DNA of 64,000 nucleotides from Salinirubrum litoreum (GCF_020567425.1 NZ_JAJCVJ010000001.1:186001-250000); one strand, 5' to 3'. Positions 53,344-62,712 are shown, numbered from the stretch's first letter. Notes: generated from the sequence alone by a model not told the origin. Program-made: numbers and translations.

Positions 53344-54498
53344 TTACTCGACAGACCCACCGATCTCCCCGAGTGCGTCGTCTAGCGCCGCCGAGACGCC
53401 CGATCCAGCCGTTTCGAGCGCCGTGAGCGCGCCGGGCGTCCCGAACAGCAGTCCGCGACCGGGGTCGTCGGCCTCCAGGAAGACGACGCCGGTGTCGGCA
53501 CTCGCGGCGCGGAGGGCACCGCGGTCCTCAGGCGACAGCCCCGAGAGTTCGTACACCCGCGAGACTGCCTCGCTCGCGGCGTCCGGGTTCCCGCCGAGTC
53601 GTTCGAGGTGGCGGTCGGCCTCGCGGGTCGTCGTCACGTCGAGTTCCTCGACGCCGATCGCGTTCTCCGAGGGATCGACGCGCAGTCGGTCGCGGGCGAA
53701 CTCCGCGCCGATCAGCGCGGCGTCGCGGGTTTCGGCCACGTCGTGGGTCCGGATCACGTGCGCACCGCGCTCGACCGCCATCGACGTGGCGGCCAGCGAG
53801 ACGGGCAGTGCCTCATCGGTGTCTCTGCCGGCGATGTCCCGGAGGAAGTTCTTCCGGTTGATCGACACCAGAATCGGCTGGCCGAGGCCGCGGAACTCCC
53901 GGAGGCAGTGGAACGTCTCGCGGTCGTCTTCGAGGGTCTTCGCTTCGGACCACCCGCCGAAAGCCGGGTCGACGATCGTCTTGTCGGTCAACCCGTTCAG
54001 CTTGAGGGCCTCGTAGATGTCGTCGACGTCTTCGACCGCGCCGGGGCGTTCGAGGTCCGGCGGAGACGCCATCTTCCCGACTGCGGCGTCGTACTCCGCA
54101 CACACTTCGGGCATCTTCGGGTCGGCGAAGCCACAGATGTCGTTGACCATGTCGTAGCCGGCCGAGAGGGCGGCGTCGGCGACTTCGTGGTAACGCGTCT
54201 CGATCGACCAGATCGCGTCGCCGGAGGTGGACTCCATCACCTCGATGGCGGTGTCGAGGCGGTCGAGTTCCTGTTCGGCGGAGAGCACCTCGAACTTCTT
54301 GTTCGCCGATTCGAGTCCCACGTCCACGATGTCGGCCCCTTCGCCGATCAGGTCCTCGTCGACGTACTCGGCCGCCGCACTCGCGTCGTCGAAGACGCTC
54401 GGTTTGTACGGCGACTCTTTGCTGACGTTCAACACGCCCATGATTCGCGGCGGGTAGTCGTCGCCGATCCCGAGGCCTGCGGCGTCCACGTTTCGCAT
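53344..54498 (-). CDS. folP: Dihydropteroate synthase
   Basis: Encodes 384 residues. PPRIMGVLNVSKESPYKPS is the DHPS first motif; IVDVGLES, MVNDICGFADP, LVSINRKNFLRDIAG and HVIRTHDVAETRDA are the rest of the barrel, with Asn, Asp and Lys for the pterin and pyrophosphate sites. About 100 extra C-terminal residues (ELDVTTTREADRHLERLGG onward) are a haloarchaeal addition of unknown use. It joins the MptE product with p-aminobenzoate. ATG at 54498 is clear. Confidence 0.9.
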   Translation of the reverse strand: MRNVDAAGLGIGDDYPPRIMGVLNVSKESPYKPSVFDDASAAAEYVDEDLIGEGADIVDVGLESANKKFEVLSAEQELDRLDTAIEVMESTSGDAIWSIETRYHEVADAALSAGYDMVNDICGFADPKMPEVCAEYDAAVGKMASPPDLERPGAVEDVDDIYEALKLNGLTDKTIVDPAFGGWSEAKTLEDDRETFHCLREFRGLGQPILVSINRKNFLRDIAGRDTDEALPVSLAATSMAVERGAHVIRTHDVAETRDAALIGAEFARDRLRVDPSENAIGVEELDVTTTREADRHLERLGGNPDAASEAVSRVYELSGLSPEDRGALRAASADTGVVFLEADDPGRGLLFGTPGALTALETAGSGVSAALDDALGEIGGSVE

Positions 54499-54806
54499 GG
54501 AATTCGAATCGGGCGCGACGACCTTAGGCGGTCCGATGTGTCGAGCGACGACAGCCGTGTGAGTCTCGGCGGACTCCGCTCTGGTTCGGTGAGACGGCGC
54601 GAGCAGATTCCGGCGCGACCGTGACCGTGACGGACTACTGTGACCGCGACAGCGACCGCCACGGCTAGTAGCGCGAGGAACCGCATCCGCACCGCGACAG
54701 CACAGCACCACACCTCACCCTTCCCAAGCCTCGCGGGCGACGCACCCGAGTTCGCGTCTCCGACTCGCCCGATCGGGTACCCCACCGGCCCGTACTCGAC
54801 TCGGCC
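54499..54806. other. Gene-free region with dispersed-element similarity
   Basis: 308 bases without a gene. About 54695-54733 reads like a related stretch at 60010-60045: both have GACAGCAC, CACACCTC/CGCACCTC, then CCCAAGCCTCG or CCCCAGCCTCG. Partial similarity only, but it suggests two diverged copies of an intergenic element. Confidence 0.5.
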
Positions 54807-55865
54807 TCAGAACAGCCCACGCTCGTCCAGCACGTCCCGGTAGCAGTCCAGATACTGCTCCAGTACCGGGAACTCGTCGTAGTCGGTGAACGCCTCGCCG
54901 ACCGTCGAGTGTGGGACGTCACTGGCGGCGACGATCTCGTCGGCGAGTTCCTGCGGACTCGTCACCCGGTAACCGCGGTCGCGGCCCTCGACGAGTTCGT
55001 GCGCGCTGGACCCGGCCTGGTACTCCACGATGCCGACACAGCCACAGGCCAGCGCCCACAGCAGGTTCGTGGCGAACGCCTCCCGCGTCGCGGTCTGCGC
55101 GAAGACGTGCGCACCCTTCAGAATCGGGACGCGCTCTTCGATCGGGAGATCGCCGAGGAACTCTACCCGGTCGTCGATCCGGAGGTCCCGCGCGGTCTGC
55201 TCGGCGTCGGCGCGGGCCGGGCCGTCGCCGATCACCGCCGCGCGCCAGTCGCGGTCCCGAAGCTCTGCCAGCGCGAGCAGAAAACTCTCGACGTTCGCGT
55301 CGTCGTCCAGATCGCGGGCGTAGACCACGTCGGCCCGGTCGTCGACGGGGGACTCGCGGATCAGGTCGTAGTCCACCGGGTCCGGCACCACGCGCACCGA
55401 CGCCTCGGCCGCGCCGTGCTCTCTGATCTGGGTCTTGACCGTCCGGGAGGGTGTGACCACGCCGTCTACCGCCCGAACCGCCAGTCGGCGCGCTCGCCCG
55501 GACGCGTCGTCGTCGTCCGCCCACCAGTCCGCGACGACCGGCGTCCGGAGGAGCGTCCCAGCGACGCCTGCCGTCACGACGAGAGTCGCGGGGTTGGCGA
55601 CGACCTGGATCACGTCCGGGTCGACGCGGGCGAGCGCGACCGGCAGTCGGGAGCCGAACCGACCGGCAGAGTCGTCGCGGGTGACCGCACGGTACTCGAC
55701 GCCCTCGTGGGTGAACGCCGGTAGGTGACCCTCCCACCAGCGGGCACACAGCACGGTCACGTCGTGCCCACGCTCGGCGAGAAGTCGTGCAGTGTGTCGC
55801 GTTCGGCGCGTGACGGGTGTCTCCCGTCGGTGAGTCGTCCACGGCGAGACGAACGCGACGCGCAT
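54807..55865 (-). CDS. GT4-type glycosyltransferase
   Basis: Encodes 352 residues. The GT-B shape shows in MRVAFVSPWTTHRRETPVTR, the Rossmann N-half with ERGHDVTVLCA, and the C-half donor site RVEFLGDLPIEERVPILKGAHVFAQTATREAFATNLLWALACGCVGIVEYQAG (residues ~235-285), where the EAF-type segment of GT4 enzymes replaces the usual EGFGLV. It transfers a sugar to an unknown acceptor, perhaps lipid or surface glycan. Confidence 0.85.
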   Translation of the reverse strand: MRVAFVSPWTTHRRETPVTRRTRHTARLLAERGHDVTVLCARWWEGHLPAFTHEGVEYRAVTRDDSAGRFGSRLPVALARVDPDVIQVVANPATLVVTAGVAGTLLRTPVVADWWADDDDASGRARRLAVRAVDGVVTPSRTVKTQIREHGAAEASVRVVPDPVDYDLIRESPVDDRADVVYARDLDDDANVESFLLALAELRDRDWRAAVIGDGPARADAEQTARDLRIDDRVEFLGDLPIEERVPILKGAHVFAQTATREAFATNLLWALACGCVGIVEYQAGSSAHELVEGRDRGYRVTSPQELADEIVAASDVPHSTVGEAFTDYDEFPVLEQYLDCYRDVLDERGLF

Positions 55866-55986
55866 ACCCCCGGCGACGAATCAGTGGCATAAAAATCCAG
55901 TGTGTTCCGGGCCGGACTCGGACTGTTCGCCTCGCCGCCGGTTCCGCCACCCGAAACGGTTTGCCCGTGCCAGCGGTAGCGGAGGT

Positions 55987-57789
55987 ATGTTCGACATCGA
56001 CCGGTATCTGGCCGTCGAGAGTGCGGCCGGGGCGTCGTTCGGTCCCGACGGCGACCACCTCTCGTTTCTGATGAACACCACCGGCACCCACCAGGTGTGG
56101 ACGCTCGACGGCCCGGAGGCGTGGCCGGACCGTCGGACGTTCTACGACGAACAGGTCTCCTTCGCGTCGTGGTCGCCCGAACGTCGGGAACTCGTCTTCG
56201 GGATGGACGAGGGTGGCAACGAACGCACGCAGTTCTACCGACTCGACCCCGACGCCGGCGAGATCACCGACCTGACGCGCCACCCGGAGAAGAAACACCA
56301 GTGGGGCGGCTGGAGCCACGACGGCGAGCAGTTCGCGTTCACCTCGAACCGGCGCGACGAACGCGTCTTCGACGTCTACGTGCAGGACCGCGAGGCAGTC
56401 GGCGAGGCGGCGACGCTGGTCGCAGAGAGCGACGGCTGGTACTCCGCGGTCGGCTGGAGCCCCGACGACGACCGCATCCTGCTCCACGAGATGCACTCGA
56501 ACTACGACCACGACGTCCACGTCCTCGACCTCGACTCCGGCGACCGCCGGCATCTGACGCCACACGACGAGGCGACGCGCTTCGGCAGTCTCGCGTGGGC
56601 ACCGGACGGCGAGTCGGTGTACGTCACGACCGACGCCGACGCGGACACGCTGGAACTCGCCCGTCTCGACCTGGCGGACCTGTCGCTGGAGACGGTCGTC
56701 ACCGGTGGCGACTGGAACGTCGACAGCGTGGCGATCCACCACGAGACGGGTCGGGTGGTGTACGCCCGGAACGTCGACGGCTACACCGAACTGACGACCG
56801 GCGAACTCGACGACTCGGGTGAGATCGACGAGTTCGGACAGGTCGACCTCCCCCTGTCGGTCTCGGGCGGGATCAGCTTCGACCCCGACGCGGAGCGGTT
56901 CGCCGTCACTGCGACCGGGAGCACGCTGAACACCAACGTCCACGTCGTGGACCTGGAGACCGGCGAGGCGACGCGCTGGACGCGCGCCTCGACCGCCGGT
57001 ATCCCGCCGGAGACGTTCGTCGAACCGGAACTCGTCCACTACCCGACCTTCGACGGCCGGGAGATTCCGGCGTTCTTCTCGCTCCCCGAGACGGACACCG
57101 GCACCGGTGAGACGCCGGTCATCGTGGACATCCACGGCGGGCCGGAGTCCCAGCGCCGTCCCTCGTTCAACGGCGTGAAGCAGTACTTCCTCTCGCGGGG
57201 CTACGCCTACTTCGAACCGAACGTCCGCGGGTCGACGGGCTACGGGAAGGAGTACACGCGCCTAGACGACGTGCGCAACCGGATGGACTCGGTCGCAGAC
57301 ATCGAAGCGGGCGTCGAGTGGCTCCACGACCACCCCGCAGTGGACCCGGACCGGATCGTCGCCTACGGCGGCTCTTACGGCGGGTTCATGGTTCTCGCGG
57401 CGCTGACGGAGTATCCGGACCTGTGGGCCGCCGGCGTCGACGTGGTCGGGATCGCCAACTTCGTCACGTTCTTAGAGAACACCGGCGAGTGGCGGCGCGA
57501 ACACCGCGAGGCGGAGTACGGCTCTCTGGCGGACGACCGGGAGTTCCTCGAATCCATCTCGCCGACCAACAACATCGAGAAGATCGAAGCGCCGCTGTTC
57601 GTCCTCCACGGCGAGAACGACCCTCGGGTCCCGGTCGCGGAGGCCCACCAGATCGTCGAGCAGGCCCGCGCTCAGGGCGTGCCGGTCCGAGAACTCATCT
57701 TCGAGGACGAGGGCCACGGCTTCTCGAAGTTGGAGAACCGAAAGGCGGCCTACCGCGCCATCGCGGAGTTCCTCGACGACCACGTCTGA
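55987..57789 (+). CDS. S9-family serine peptidase (acylaminoacyl/prolyl oligopeptidase type)
   Basis: Encodes 600 residues. Residues 1-350 form a beta-propeller of repeated SPDG/WAPDGES-type blades; residues 360-600 are the alpha/beta-hydrolase with Ser463 (GGSYGGFM), Asp545 (GENDPRVPV) and His577 (DEGHGF). No signal peptide, so cytosolic. It cleaves short peptides or acylated N-termini. The ATG at 55987 directly follows a GGAGGT Shine-Dalgarno-like sequence and lies after an A/T-poor promoter region. Confidence 0.93.
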   Translation: MFDIDRYLAVESAAGASFGPDGDHLSFLMNTTGTHQVWTLDGPEAWPDRRTFYDEQVSFASWSPERRELVFGMDEGGNERTQFYRLDPDAGEITDLTRHPEKKHQWGGWSHDGEQFAFTSNRRDERVFDVYVQDREAVGEAATLVAESDGWYSAVGWSPDDDRILLHEMHSNYDHDVHVLDLDSGDRRHLTPHDEATRFGSLAWAPDGESVYVTTDADADTLELARLDLADLSLETVVTGGDWNVDSVAIHHETGRVVYARNVDGYTELTTGELDDSGEIDEFGQVDLPLSVSGGISFDPDAERFAVTATGSTLNTNVHVVDLETGEATRWTRASTAGIPPETFVEPELVHYPTFDGREIPAFFSLPETDTGTGETPVIVDIHGGPESQRRPSFNGVKQYFLSRGYAYFEPNVRGSTGYGKEYTRLDDVRNRMDSVADIEAGVEWLHDHPAVDPDRIVAYGGSYGGFMVLAALTEYPDLWAAGVDVVGIANFVTFLENTGEWRREHREAEYGSLADDREFLESISPTNNIEKIEAPLFVLHGENDPRVPVAEAHQIVEQARAQGVPVRELIFEDEGHGFSKLENRKAAYRAIAEFLDDHV

Positions 57790-57804
57790 GCGAGGGTCGT
57801 CGGC

Positions 57805-58398
57805 TCAGCTGTAGCGTTCCTCGTTCCACGGGTTCGCCGTGTTCGAGTAGCCACGCTTCTCCCAGTAGCCGCGCTCCGGGTCGGTCAAGAACTCGACGCC
57901 CGTCACCCACTTCGCACCTTTGTAGGCGTACTTGTGTGGCGTGACGACGCGCAGTGGCCCGCCGTGGTCCGCCGGCAGTGGGTCATCGTCGTACGCCCAC
58001 GTCAACAGTACCTCGTCGCGCAGACAGTCCGAGAGCGGGAGATTCGTCGTGTAGCCGTCTGCGGCGTGGAACATGACGTGGACCGCGTCGTCGTGGACGC
58101 CGACGTGGTCCGCCAGCGTCGGGAACGTGACACCCGTGAACTCGCAGTCGAACTTCGACCACCCGGTGACACAGTGGAAGTCCTGCACCTGCGTCTCGCT
58201 CGGCAACTCGCGGAACTCCGGCAGTGTCGCGTCCAGTGGCTCCTCGACTGCGCCCCACACCTCGATCCCCCACGAGTCCGGATCGCCGGACGGCGTCCCG
58301 CTCTTCGACAACACGGGGAAGCGACTGGTCTCCCGCTGTCCCGGCGGGAGGCGGTCGTCGCCGAACTTCCGGTAGAGGTCCGTGACGTTCCTCGTCAT
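57805..58398 (-). CDS. Sulfite-oxidase-fold molybdopterin protein
   Basis: Encodes 197 residues. VQDFHCVTGWSKFDCEFTGV is the Mo-ligand cysteine region (Cys near 76) of the sulfite oxidase/YedY fold, with PHKYAYKGAKWVTGVEFL as the later cofactor segment. It has no twin-arginine signal, so unlike YedY it stays in the cytosol. The substrate is unknown; an oxidised sulfur or nitrogen compound is typical. ATG at 58398 is chosen because the frame upstream is low quality. Convergent with the S9 peptidase. Confidence 0.87.
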   Translation of the reverse strand: MTRNVTDLYRKFGDDRLPPGQRETSRFPVLSKSGTPSGDPDSWGIEVWGAVEEPLDATLPEFRELPSETQVQDFHCVTGWSKFDCEFTGVTFPTLADHVGVHDDAVHVMFHAADGYTTNLPLSDCLRDEVLLTWAYDDDPLPADHGGPLRVVTPHKYAYKGAKWVTGVEFLTDPERGYWEKRGYSNTANPWNEERYS

Positions 58399-58585
58399 AC
58401 CCGACCCAGGACCGCGACCGTGGTAGGCGTTCCGACTCGGCCCGTGTGACTCCGAGTGCCCCGGTGGAACCCGGAGAGACGAAAGATCACTGTCCAGAAT
58501 CGAAAGAAATCTGTTCGTTCTCCCGACTCGAGTTCGGTATCGACCGAAAACGGACCGAAAACGGCGTATCCCGCCCCCGCCAGAC

Positions 58586-58594
58586 TTATATATA
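58586..58594 (+). promoter_or_regulatory. Strong TATA box of the RHH regulator gene
   Basis: TTATATATA is centred about 32 bases before the ATG at 58622, one of the most A/T-rich core promoters in the window, consistent with strong transcription. Confidence 0.75.
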
Positions 58595-58621
58595 CCCCCT
58601 TCAAATCCCCGGCCGTTCAGA

Positions 58622-58837
58622 ATGCCGAAAGTCGAGATCACTATCCCCGAACATCTTGAGATGCAGATCACCCAGCTCGTCGAGCAGGGTGAGTTCATGA
58701 ACCGGGAGGAGGCGGTCGAAGAACTCCTCTCGACCGGATTGAAAGCGTACAAGACGAGCGGGCCGATGGACGACGAGCAGGAACCGGGCTTCGAGGACGA
58801 CGGGATGATGGGCCACGACGACGAGTACGTCTTCTAA
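58622..58837 (+). CDS. Ribbon-helix-helix regulator (DUF7120-like)
   Basis: Encodes 71 residues. PKVEITIPEHLEMQITQLVEQ followed by FMNREEAVEELLSTGL is a MetJ/CopG ribbon-helix-helix DNA-binding fold, here with an acidic tail MDDEQEPGFEDDGMMGHDDE. The family, which I recall as DUF7120, is haloarchaeal; targets are unknown. It has its own strong promoter and probably acts alone or autoregulates. Confidence 0.85.
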   Translation: MPKVEITIPEHLEMQITQLVEQGEFMNREEAVEELLSTGLKAYKTSGPMDDEQEPGFEDDGMMGHDDEYVF

Positions 58838-58903
58838 ACTCGTCTCGGGTGTGCGACAAGTGCCCAATAACGCTTAAGCGGGCTACAGTGCATAGGGACG
58901 CTC

Positions 58904-59182
58904 ATGCACAAAGACGAGCTTCTCGAACTGCACGAACAGATGGTCACGATCATGAACCACTTCCGCTCGCAGAACACGGTCGACGACGAACTGTTCGAAC
59001 CCTACGAGGGACTCGGCGTCGATCCGTCGCACGTCCACAAGTCCAAGAGCGAGCACAAACACGCCGTCTTCGTCCTCGGCAACGCACTCGCCACCGCGAT
59101 GAGCGAAGACGAGTTCTCCAACGCCGGCCGGGTCGGCAAGCGGATGGAGGAACTCGCCAAGGACGCCGAGTCGAAACTCTGA
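58904..59182 (+). CDS. UPF0058-family protein
   Basis: Encodes 92 residues. MHKDELLELHEQMVTIMNHF and VDPSHVHKSKSEHKHAVFVLGNALA match the archaeal UPF0058 (HTH-like, metal-binding) family. Its role is unknown. A TATA-like CGCTTAAG upstream gives a short-leader transcript. Co-transcription with the RHH gene is possible but each has its own box. Confidence 0.86.
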   Translation: MHKDELLELHEQMVTIMNHFRSQNTVDDELFEPYEGLGVDPSHVHKSKSEHKHAVFVLGNALATAMSEDEFSNAGRVGKRMEELAKDAESKL

Positions 59183-59333
59183 GCCGGGTCGGTCCCGCGG
59201 TCGGTCGTCTCACGGAGCGACAGCAGTAAACCGACTCTCTCGTCACCCCATCTCGTCTCACACTTCTCGCCGCCGGCCGCTTCTCTCGCTCTCGATCACC
59301 GACCTCCCACCAGCGATCGCTTGTTTCCGCCGC

Positions 59334-59795
59334 TCAGGTCGGTTCTCCGGGCGCTTCGTCGCCGACGCGGAGCGTCAACACGGGGACGTTCGAGGCGCGG
59401 ACGACCTTCTCTGCGACACTCCCGAGCAGCAGTCGGTCGATCCCACCGCGTCCGTGAGTGCCCATGACGATCAGGTCACAGCCCTCTCGCTCGGCGTACT
59501 GGACGATCTCGGTGCTGGGCGACCCGTCGATGACGTGGGTCGTCACGTCGACGCCGGAGCCCTCGGCGCACTCGCGAACCTGCTCCAGTGCGCTGTCGGC
59601 GTCCGAGCGCAGCATCTCGTCGACTCCTTCCATCGAGGCCTCCATCGGGAGACCGGCGAGGCCGGCGGTGTTGACGACGTAGATCGCGTGGATCTTCGCG
59701 TCGTGGGCGGCCGCGAGGTGGATCGCGTGGGTGATCGCGCGCTCGACGCCGGCCGATCCGTCGGTCGGAACGAGCACGCGGTCGTACAGTGCCAT
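59334..59795 (-). CDS. Universal stress protein UspA
   Basis: Encodes 153 residues. VLVPTDGSAGVERAI opens the fold; the ATP-binding motif VMGTHGRGGIDRLLLGSVAEKV (G-2x-G-9x-G-S) is complete, so it is an ATP-binding Usp. Dimeric, cytosolic stress or regulatory protein. ATG at 59795 fits the family; the opening at 59810 adds five residues only. Confidence 0.93.
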   Translation of the reverse strand: MALYDRVLVPTDGSAGVERAITHAIHLAAAHDAKIHAIYVVNTAGLAGLPMEASMEGVDEMLRSDADSALEQVRECAEGSGVDVTTHVIDGSPSTEIVQYAEREGCDLIVMGTHGRGGIDRLLLGSVAEKVVRASNVPVLTLRVGDEAPGEPT

Positions 59796-60351
59796 GTTCT
59801 CTCGTACCACGCTTCTCGTCGGTCAGGTAAGAAGATTTCGCGCGAACCGGTGCGACCACCTGGAAGTGACGACAGCGGATCGGTCAGTGACGGTGCTCCC
59901 GAATCGGGTGACGACCGAGCCTGGAAGGCGACGAGGGGTGTCGGAGCCGGGTGGCTCGCCGGGTTCCGGGCTGGCGACAGCACCCGCGACTGGATCCACA
60001 CCGCACCCGCCGACAGCACCGCACCTCGGACCTCCCCAGCCTCGTCGGATGCTCTCCGCACCGCCCGCATCCGACTCCCTCGCACGTCTGGCGAGAGACA
60101 CGCTCTCGCTGACCCTCGTCACCGGCGCGCCGCGCCGACTGCCAGCGAGCCCCTCGGTCTCGCCCTGTTCGGTCCCCTCACGAGGACGACGCCTCGCGCG
60201 CGCCGTCCGCAGACTCACAGACTGAACCGCTCGAACTCCACCCCGAACAGCTATTCGTGGCTCACACGGCCGAACAGCCTTCCTTCCAGTCACTCCGGGC
60301 GTGAGTCCCGAGCAAAGCTTTTGCCCGGAGACAGGAATGGTAACGTGCACC
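59796..60351. other. Gene-free region with hairpins and dispersed-element similarity
   Basis: 556 bases without a convincing gene. Hairpins: 59944-59957 (5 bp, loop 4) and 60091-60109 (7 bp GCGAGAG/CTCTCGC, loop 5). The 17-mer ACCGGCGCGCCGCGCCG at 60121-60137 is identical to 3798-3814, inside a hairpin there, and 60010-60045 resembles 54695-54733. The dhaK TATA-like box (AAGCTTTTGCC) lies near its end. Confidence 0.55.
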
Positions 60352-61347
60352 ATGAAGAAACTCATCAACGAGCCGGGTGACGTGGTCGACGAGATGCTGG
60401 ACGGGATGGTCGCCGCGTACCCGGATCGGCTCCGACGGCTGGACGGAAACGAGGTGCTGGTGCGGTCTGACGCGCCGGTCGCGGGGAAGGTCGGTATCGT
60501 CTCCGGCGGCGGCAGTGGCCACGAACCGACACACGCGGGCTACATCGGCGACGGGATGTTGGACGGCGCGGCCGCCGGCGAGATATTCACCTCGCCGACC
60601 GCCGACCAACTCGACGCGATGATCCAGGCCTGTGACGCCGGCGAGGGCGTCCTCTGTGTCGTGAAGAACTACGAGGGCGACGTGATGAACTTCGACACCG
60701 CCGGCGAGATGGCCGGGATGGAAGACGTCGACGTCGAACAGGTCGTCGTCAACGACGACGTCGCGGTGGAGGACTCGCTGTACACCTCCGGCCGCAGAGG
60801 TGTCTGCGGGACCATCCTCGTCCACAAGGTCGCCGGCGCGAAGGCCGCCGAGGGCGCGGACCTCGCGGAAGTGAAGCGGGTCGCGGAGAAAGTCATCGAC
60901 AACGTCGGGACGATGGGGATGGCGCTCACCTCCTGTGTGACGCCGGAGAAGGGCGAACCGACCTTCGACCTCGGCGAGGACGAGATCGAACTCGGCATCG
61001 GGATCCACGGCGAACCGGGCACCGAGCGTACCGACGTCATGTCCGCCGACGAGATCACCGACCACCTGACACAGAACGTCCTCGACGACCTCGACCTCGA
61101 CGCGGGACAGGAGGTCGTCACCATCGTCAACGGGATGGGTGGCACGCCCCTGTCGGAACTGTTCGTCGTCAACCGTCGCCTCCAGCAACTGATGCACGAC
61201 CACGGTCTGGAGACCTACGACGCGTGGGTCGGCGACTACATGACCTCACTCGACATGATGGGCTGTTCGATCACGGTCTGTGCGGTGGACGACGAACTGA
61301 AAGACCTGCTGGACGCACCGGCCGACACCCCCGCGCTGAAGGTCTGA
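60352..61347 (+). CDS. dhaK: Dihydroxyacetone kinase subunit DhaK
   Basis: Encodes 331 residues. GGGSGHEPTHAGYIGDGMLDGAAAG and GIGIHGEPG are diagnostic; His219 covalently binds dihydroxyacetone. The protein needs an ADP-binding DhaL and a phosphate relay (DhaM/PTS), which in Haloferax sit together, but here the next gene is a protease and neither appears in the window. They may be elsewhere, or this is an orphan copy. TATA-like box about 28 bases upstream supports the ATG. Confidence 0.92.
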   Translation: MKKLINEPGDVVDEMLDGMVAAYPDRLRRLDGNEVLVRSDAPVAGKVGIVSGGGSGHEPTHAGYIGDGMLDGAAAGEIFTSPTADQLDAMIQACDAGEGVLCVVKNYEGDVMNFDTAGEMAGMEDVDVEQVVVNDDVAVEDSLYTSGRRGVCGTILVHKVAGAKAAEGADLAEVKRVAEKVIDNVGTMGMALTSCVTPEKGEPTFDLGEDEIELGIGIHGEPGTERTDVMSADEITDHLTQNVLDDLDLDAGQEVVTIVNGMGGTPLSELFVVNRRLQQLMHDHGLETYDAWVGDYMTSLDMMGCSITVCAVDDELKDLLDAPADTPALKV

Positions 61348-61521
61348 GTCGCACAGCCATCCACGACTCTCGATCCGTCTTCTTTCGCTGTCGTGCTCGA
61401 GGCACGCCACCACGCGACAAGGTGATATACGCGCTCGGCCTAACCGATGGTAAGTGTCGGGGCGTTCGCCACCTGTTCGACCGCGTTCGGGCGATCTGCG
61501 GCGATCGACCGGCGCAGACTC

Positions 61522-62712
61522 ATGCAACAGGATATCGACCTCGAACGACTGTACCGCGACGTGATCCCGTCGGTCGTCTCCGTCTACGTCGCCAGCACCG
61601 GCCCCGGCATGGGGTCGGGATCGGGCTTCGTCTACGACGACAGCCACGTGCTCACGAACCAGCACGTCACCGCCGGCCAGCGAGAGGTCGAACTCCGCTT
61701 CTCGGACGGTCAGTGGCGCACCGGCAGAGTCGTCGGCGAGGACGCCTACACCGACCTCGCAGTAGTGGCAGTCCCGGACCTCCCGGCCAGAGCGACGCCG
61801 CTGACGGTCGCAAGCGAGAACCCTTCCCCGGGACTCCCGGTCGCCGCACTCGGCAACCCACTCGGTCTCGAGGGCTCGATCACGGCGGGCATCGTCTCCG
61901 GATCGAACCGGTCGATGGCGACCTCCAACGGCTTCGCCATCCCGGACGTGGTCCAGACCGACGCGCCGATCAACCCCGGCAACTCCGGCGGCCCACTCGT
62001 GGCACTCGCCGCGGACGCCGACCCCGACGATCCGGCCTACGAAGTCGTCGGCGTCAACCGCGCGAAGTCCGGCGACAACATCGGCTTCGCGGTCTCGCCG
62101 ACAATCGTCCACCGGGTCGTCCCGGACCTCGTCAGCGACGGCAAGTACCGGCACTCGTACCTTCGCGCCAGAACGCTGGACGTGACGCCCTCGGTCGCCG
62201 AGGCGAACGGACTGGACGCTCCACGCGGTGTTCTCGTCGTGGACGTGACCGAGGGGCCGACCGGCGGGGACAGCCTGCGCGCCTGCACGACACGCCGGAC
62301 GGTTCGAGGCAGAGAGATACCGGTCGGCGGCGACGTGATCGTCGGGATCAACGGTCACGAACTGCGCGCCCACGAGGAACTGATGCGGTATCTCATCACC
62401 GAGACGCGACCGGGCGAACCGGTCAAGGTCGACGTCCTCCGCGACGGGCAGGAGACGACTCTCCGCGTCGTTCTCGGCGAACGCCCGGCGGCGACACCCC
62501 GTGATCGGACGCGCGGGGGACGCAGAGGTGGTCGCGGCCGAGGCGGACGCGGTGGCGGTGGTCGTGGCGGACGGGGCGGTGGCGGCCGTGGTGATAGCGG
62601 TCGTGGTGGTCGACGCGGCGGGAGCGGTCGTGGTGATCGTGACAGGCGCGATGGCGACGACGACAGCGGTCGTGACGGCGACGACGGCGGGAACCGAATC
62701 CCCATCGAGTGA
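61522..62712 (+). CDS. S1C (HtrA/DegP-like) serine protease with PDZ and RGG tail
   Basis: Encodes 396 residues. Triad His48 (TNQHVTAG), Asp78 (TDLAVVAV) and Ser155 (NPGNSGGPL), then a PDZ domain (about 215-325; GVLVVDVTEGP, DVIVGINGHELRAHEEL). No signal peptide or membrane helix is visible, so it looks cytosolic, unlike most HtrA proteins. The last ~65 residues are Arg-Gly repeats (RRGGRGRGG...), basic in an acidic proteome and like RNA-binding RGG boxes, ending acidic. A TATA-like GATATAC centred near 61427 fits a start near 61454, so the ATG at 61522 is used; 61447 is an alternative adding 25 residues. Confidence 0.85.
   Translation: MQQDIDLERLYRDVIPSVVSVYVASTGPGMGSGSGFVYDDSHVLTNQHVTAGQREVELRFSDGQWRTGRVVGEDAYTDLAVVAVPDLPARATPLTVASENPSPGLPVAALGNPLGLEGSITAGIVSGSNRSMATSNGFAIPDVVQTDAPINPGNSGGPLVALAADADPDDPAYEVVGVNRAKSGDNIGFAVSPTIVHRVVPDLVSDGKYRHSYLRARTLDVTPSVAEANGLDAPRGVLVVDVTEGPTGGDSLRACTTRRTVRGREIPVGGDVIVGINGHELRAHEELMRYLITETRPGEPVKVDVLRDGQETTLRVVLGERPAATPRDRTRGGRRGGRGRGGRGGGGRGGRGGGGRGDSGRGGRRGGSGRGDRDRRDGDDDSGRDGDDGGNRIPIE

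Noticed and set aside
54919-57135. Long minus-strand opening across the GT4 and S9 peptidase genes
   Set aside because: It overlaps two recognised genes (one in the same strand, another frame) and its translation is Arg/Gly/Val noise without domains.
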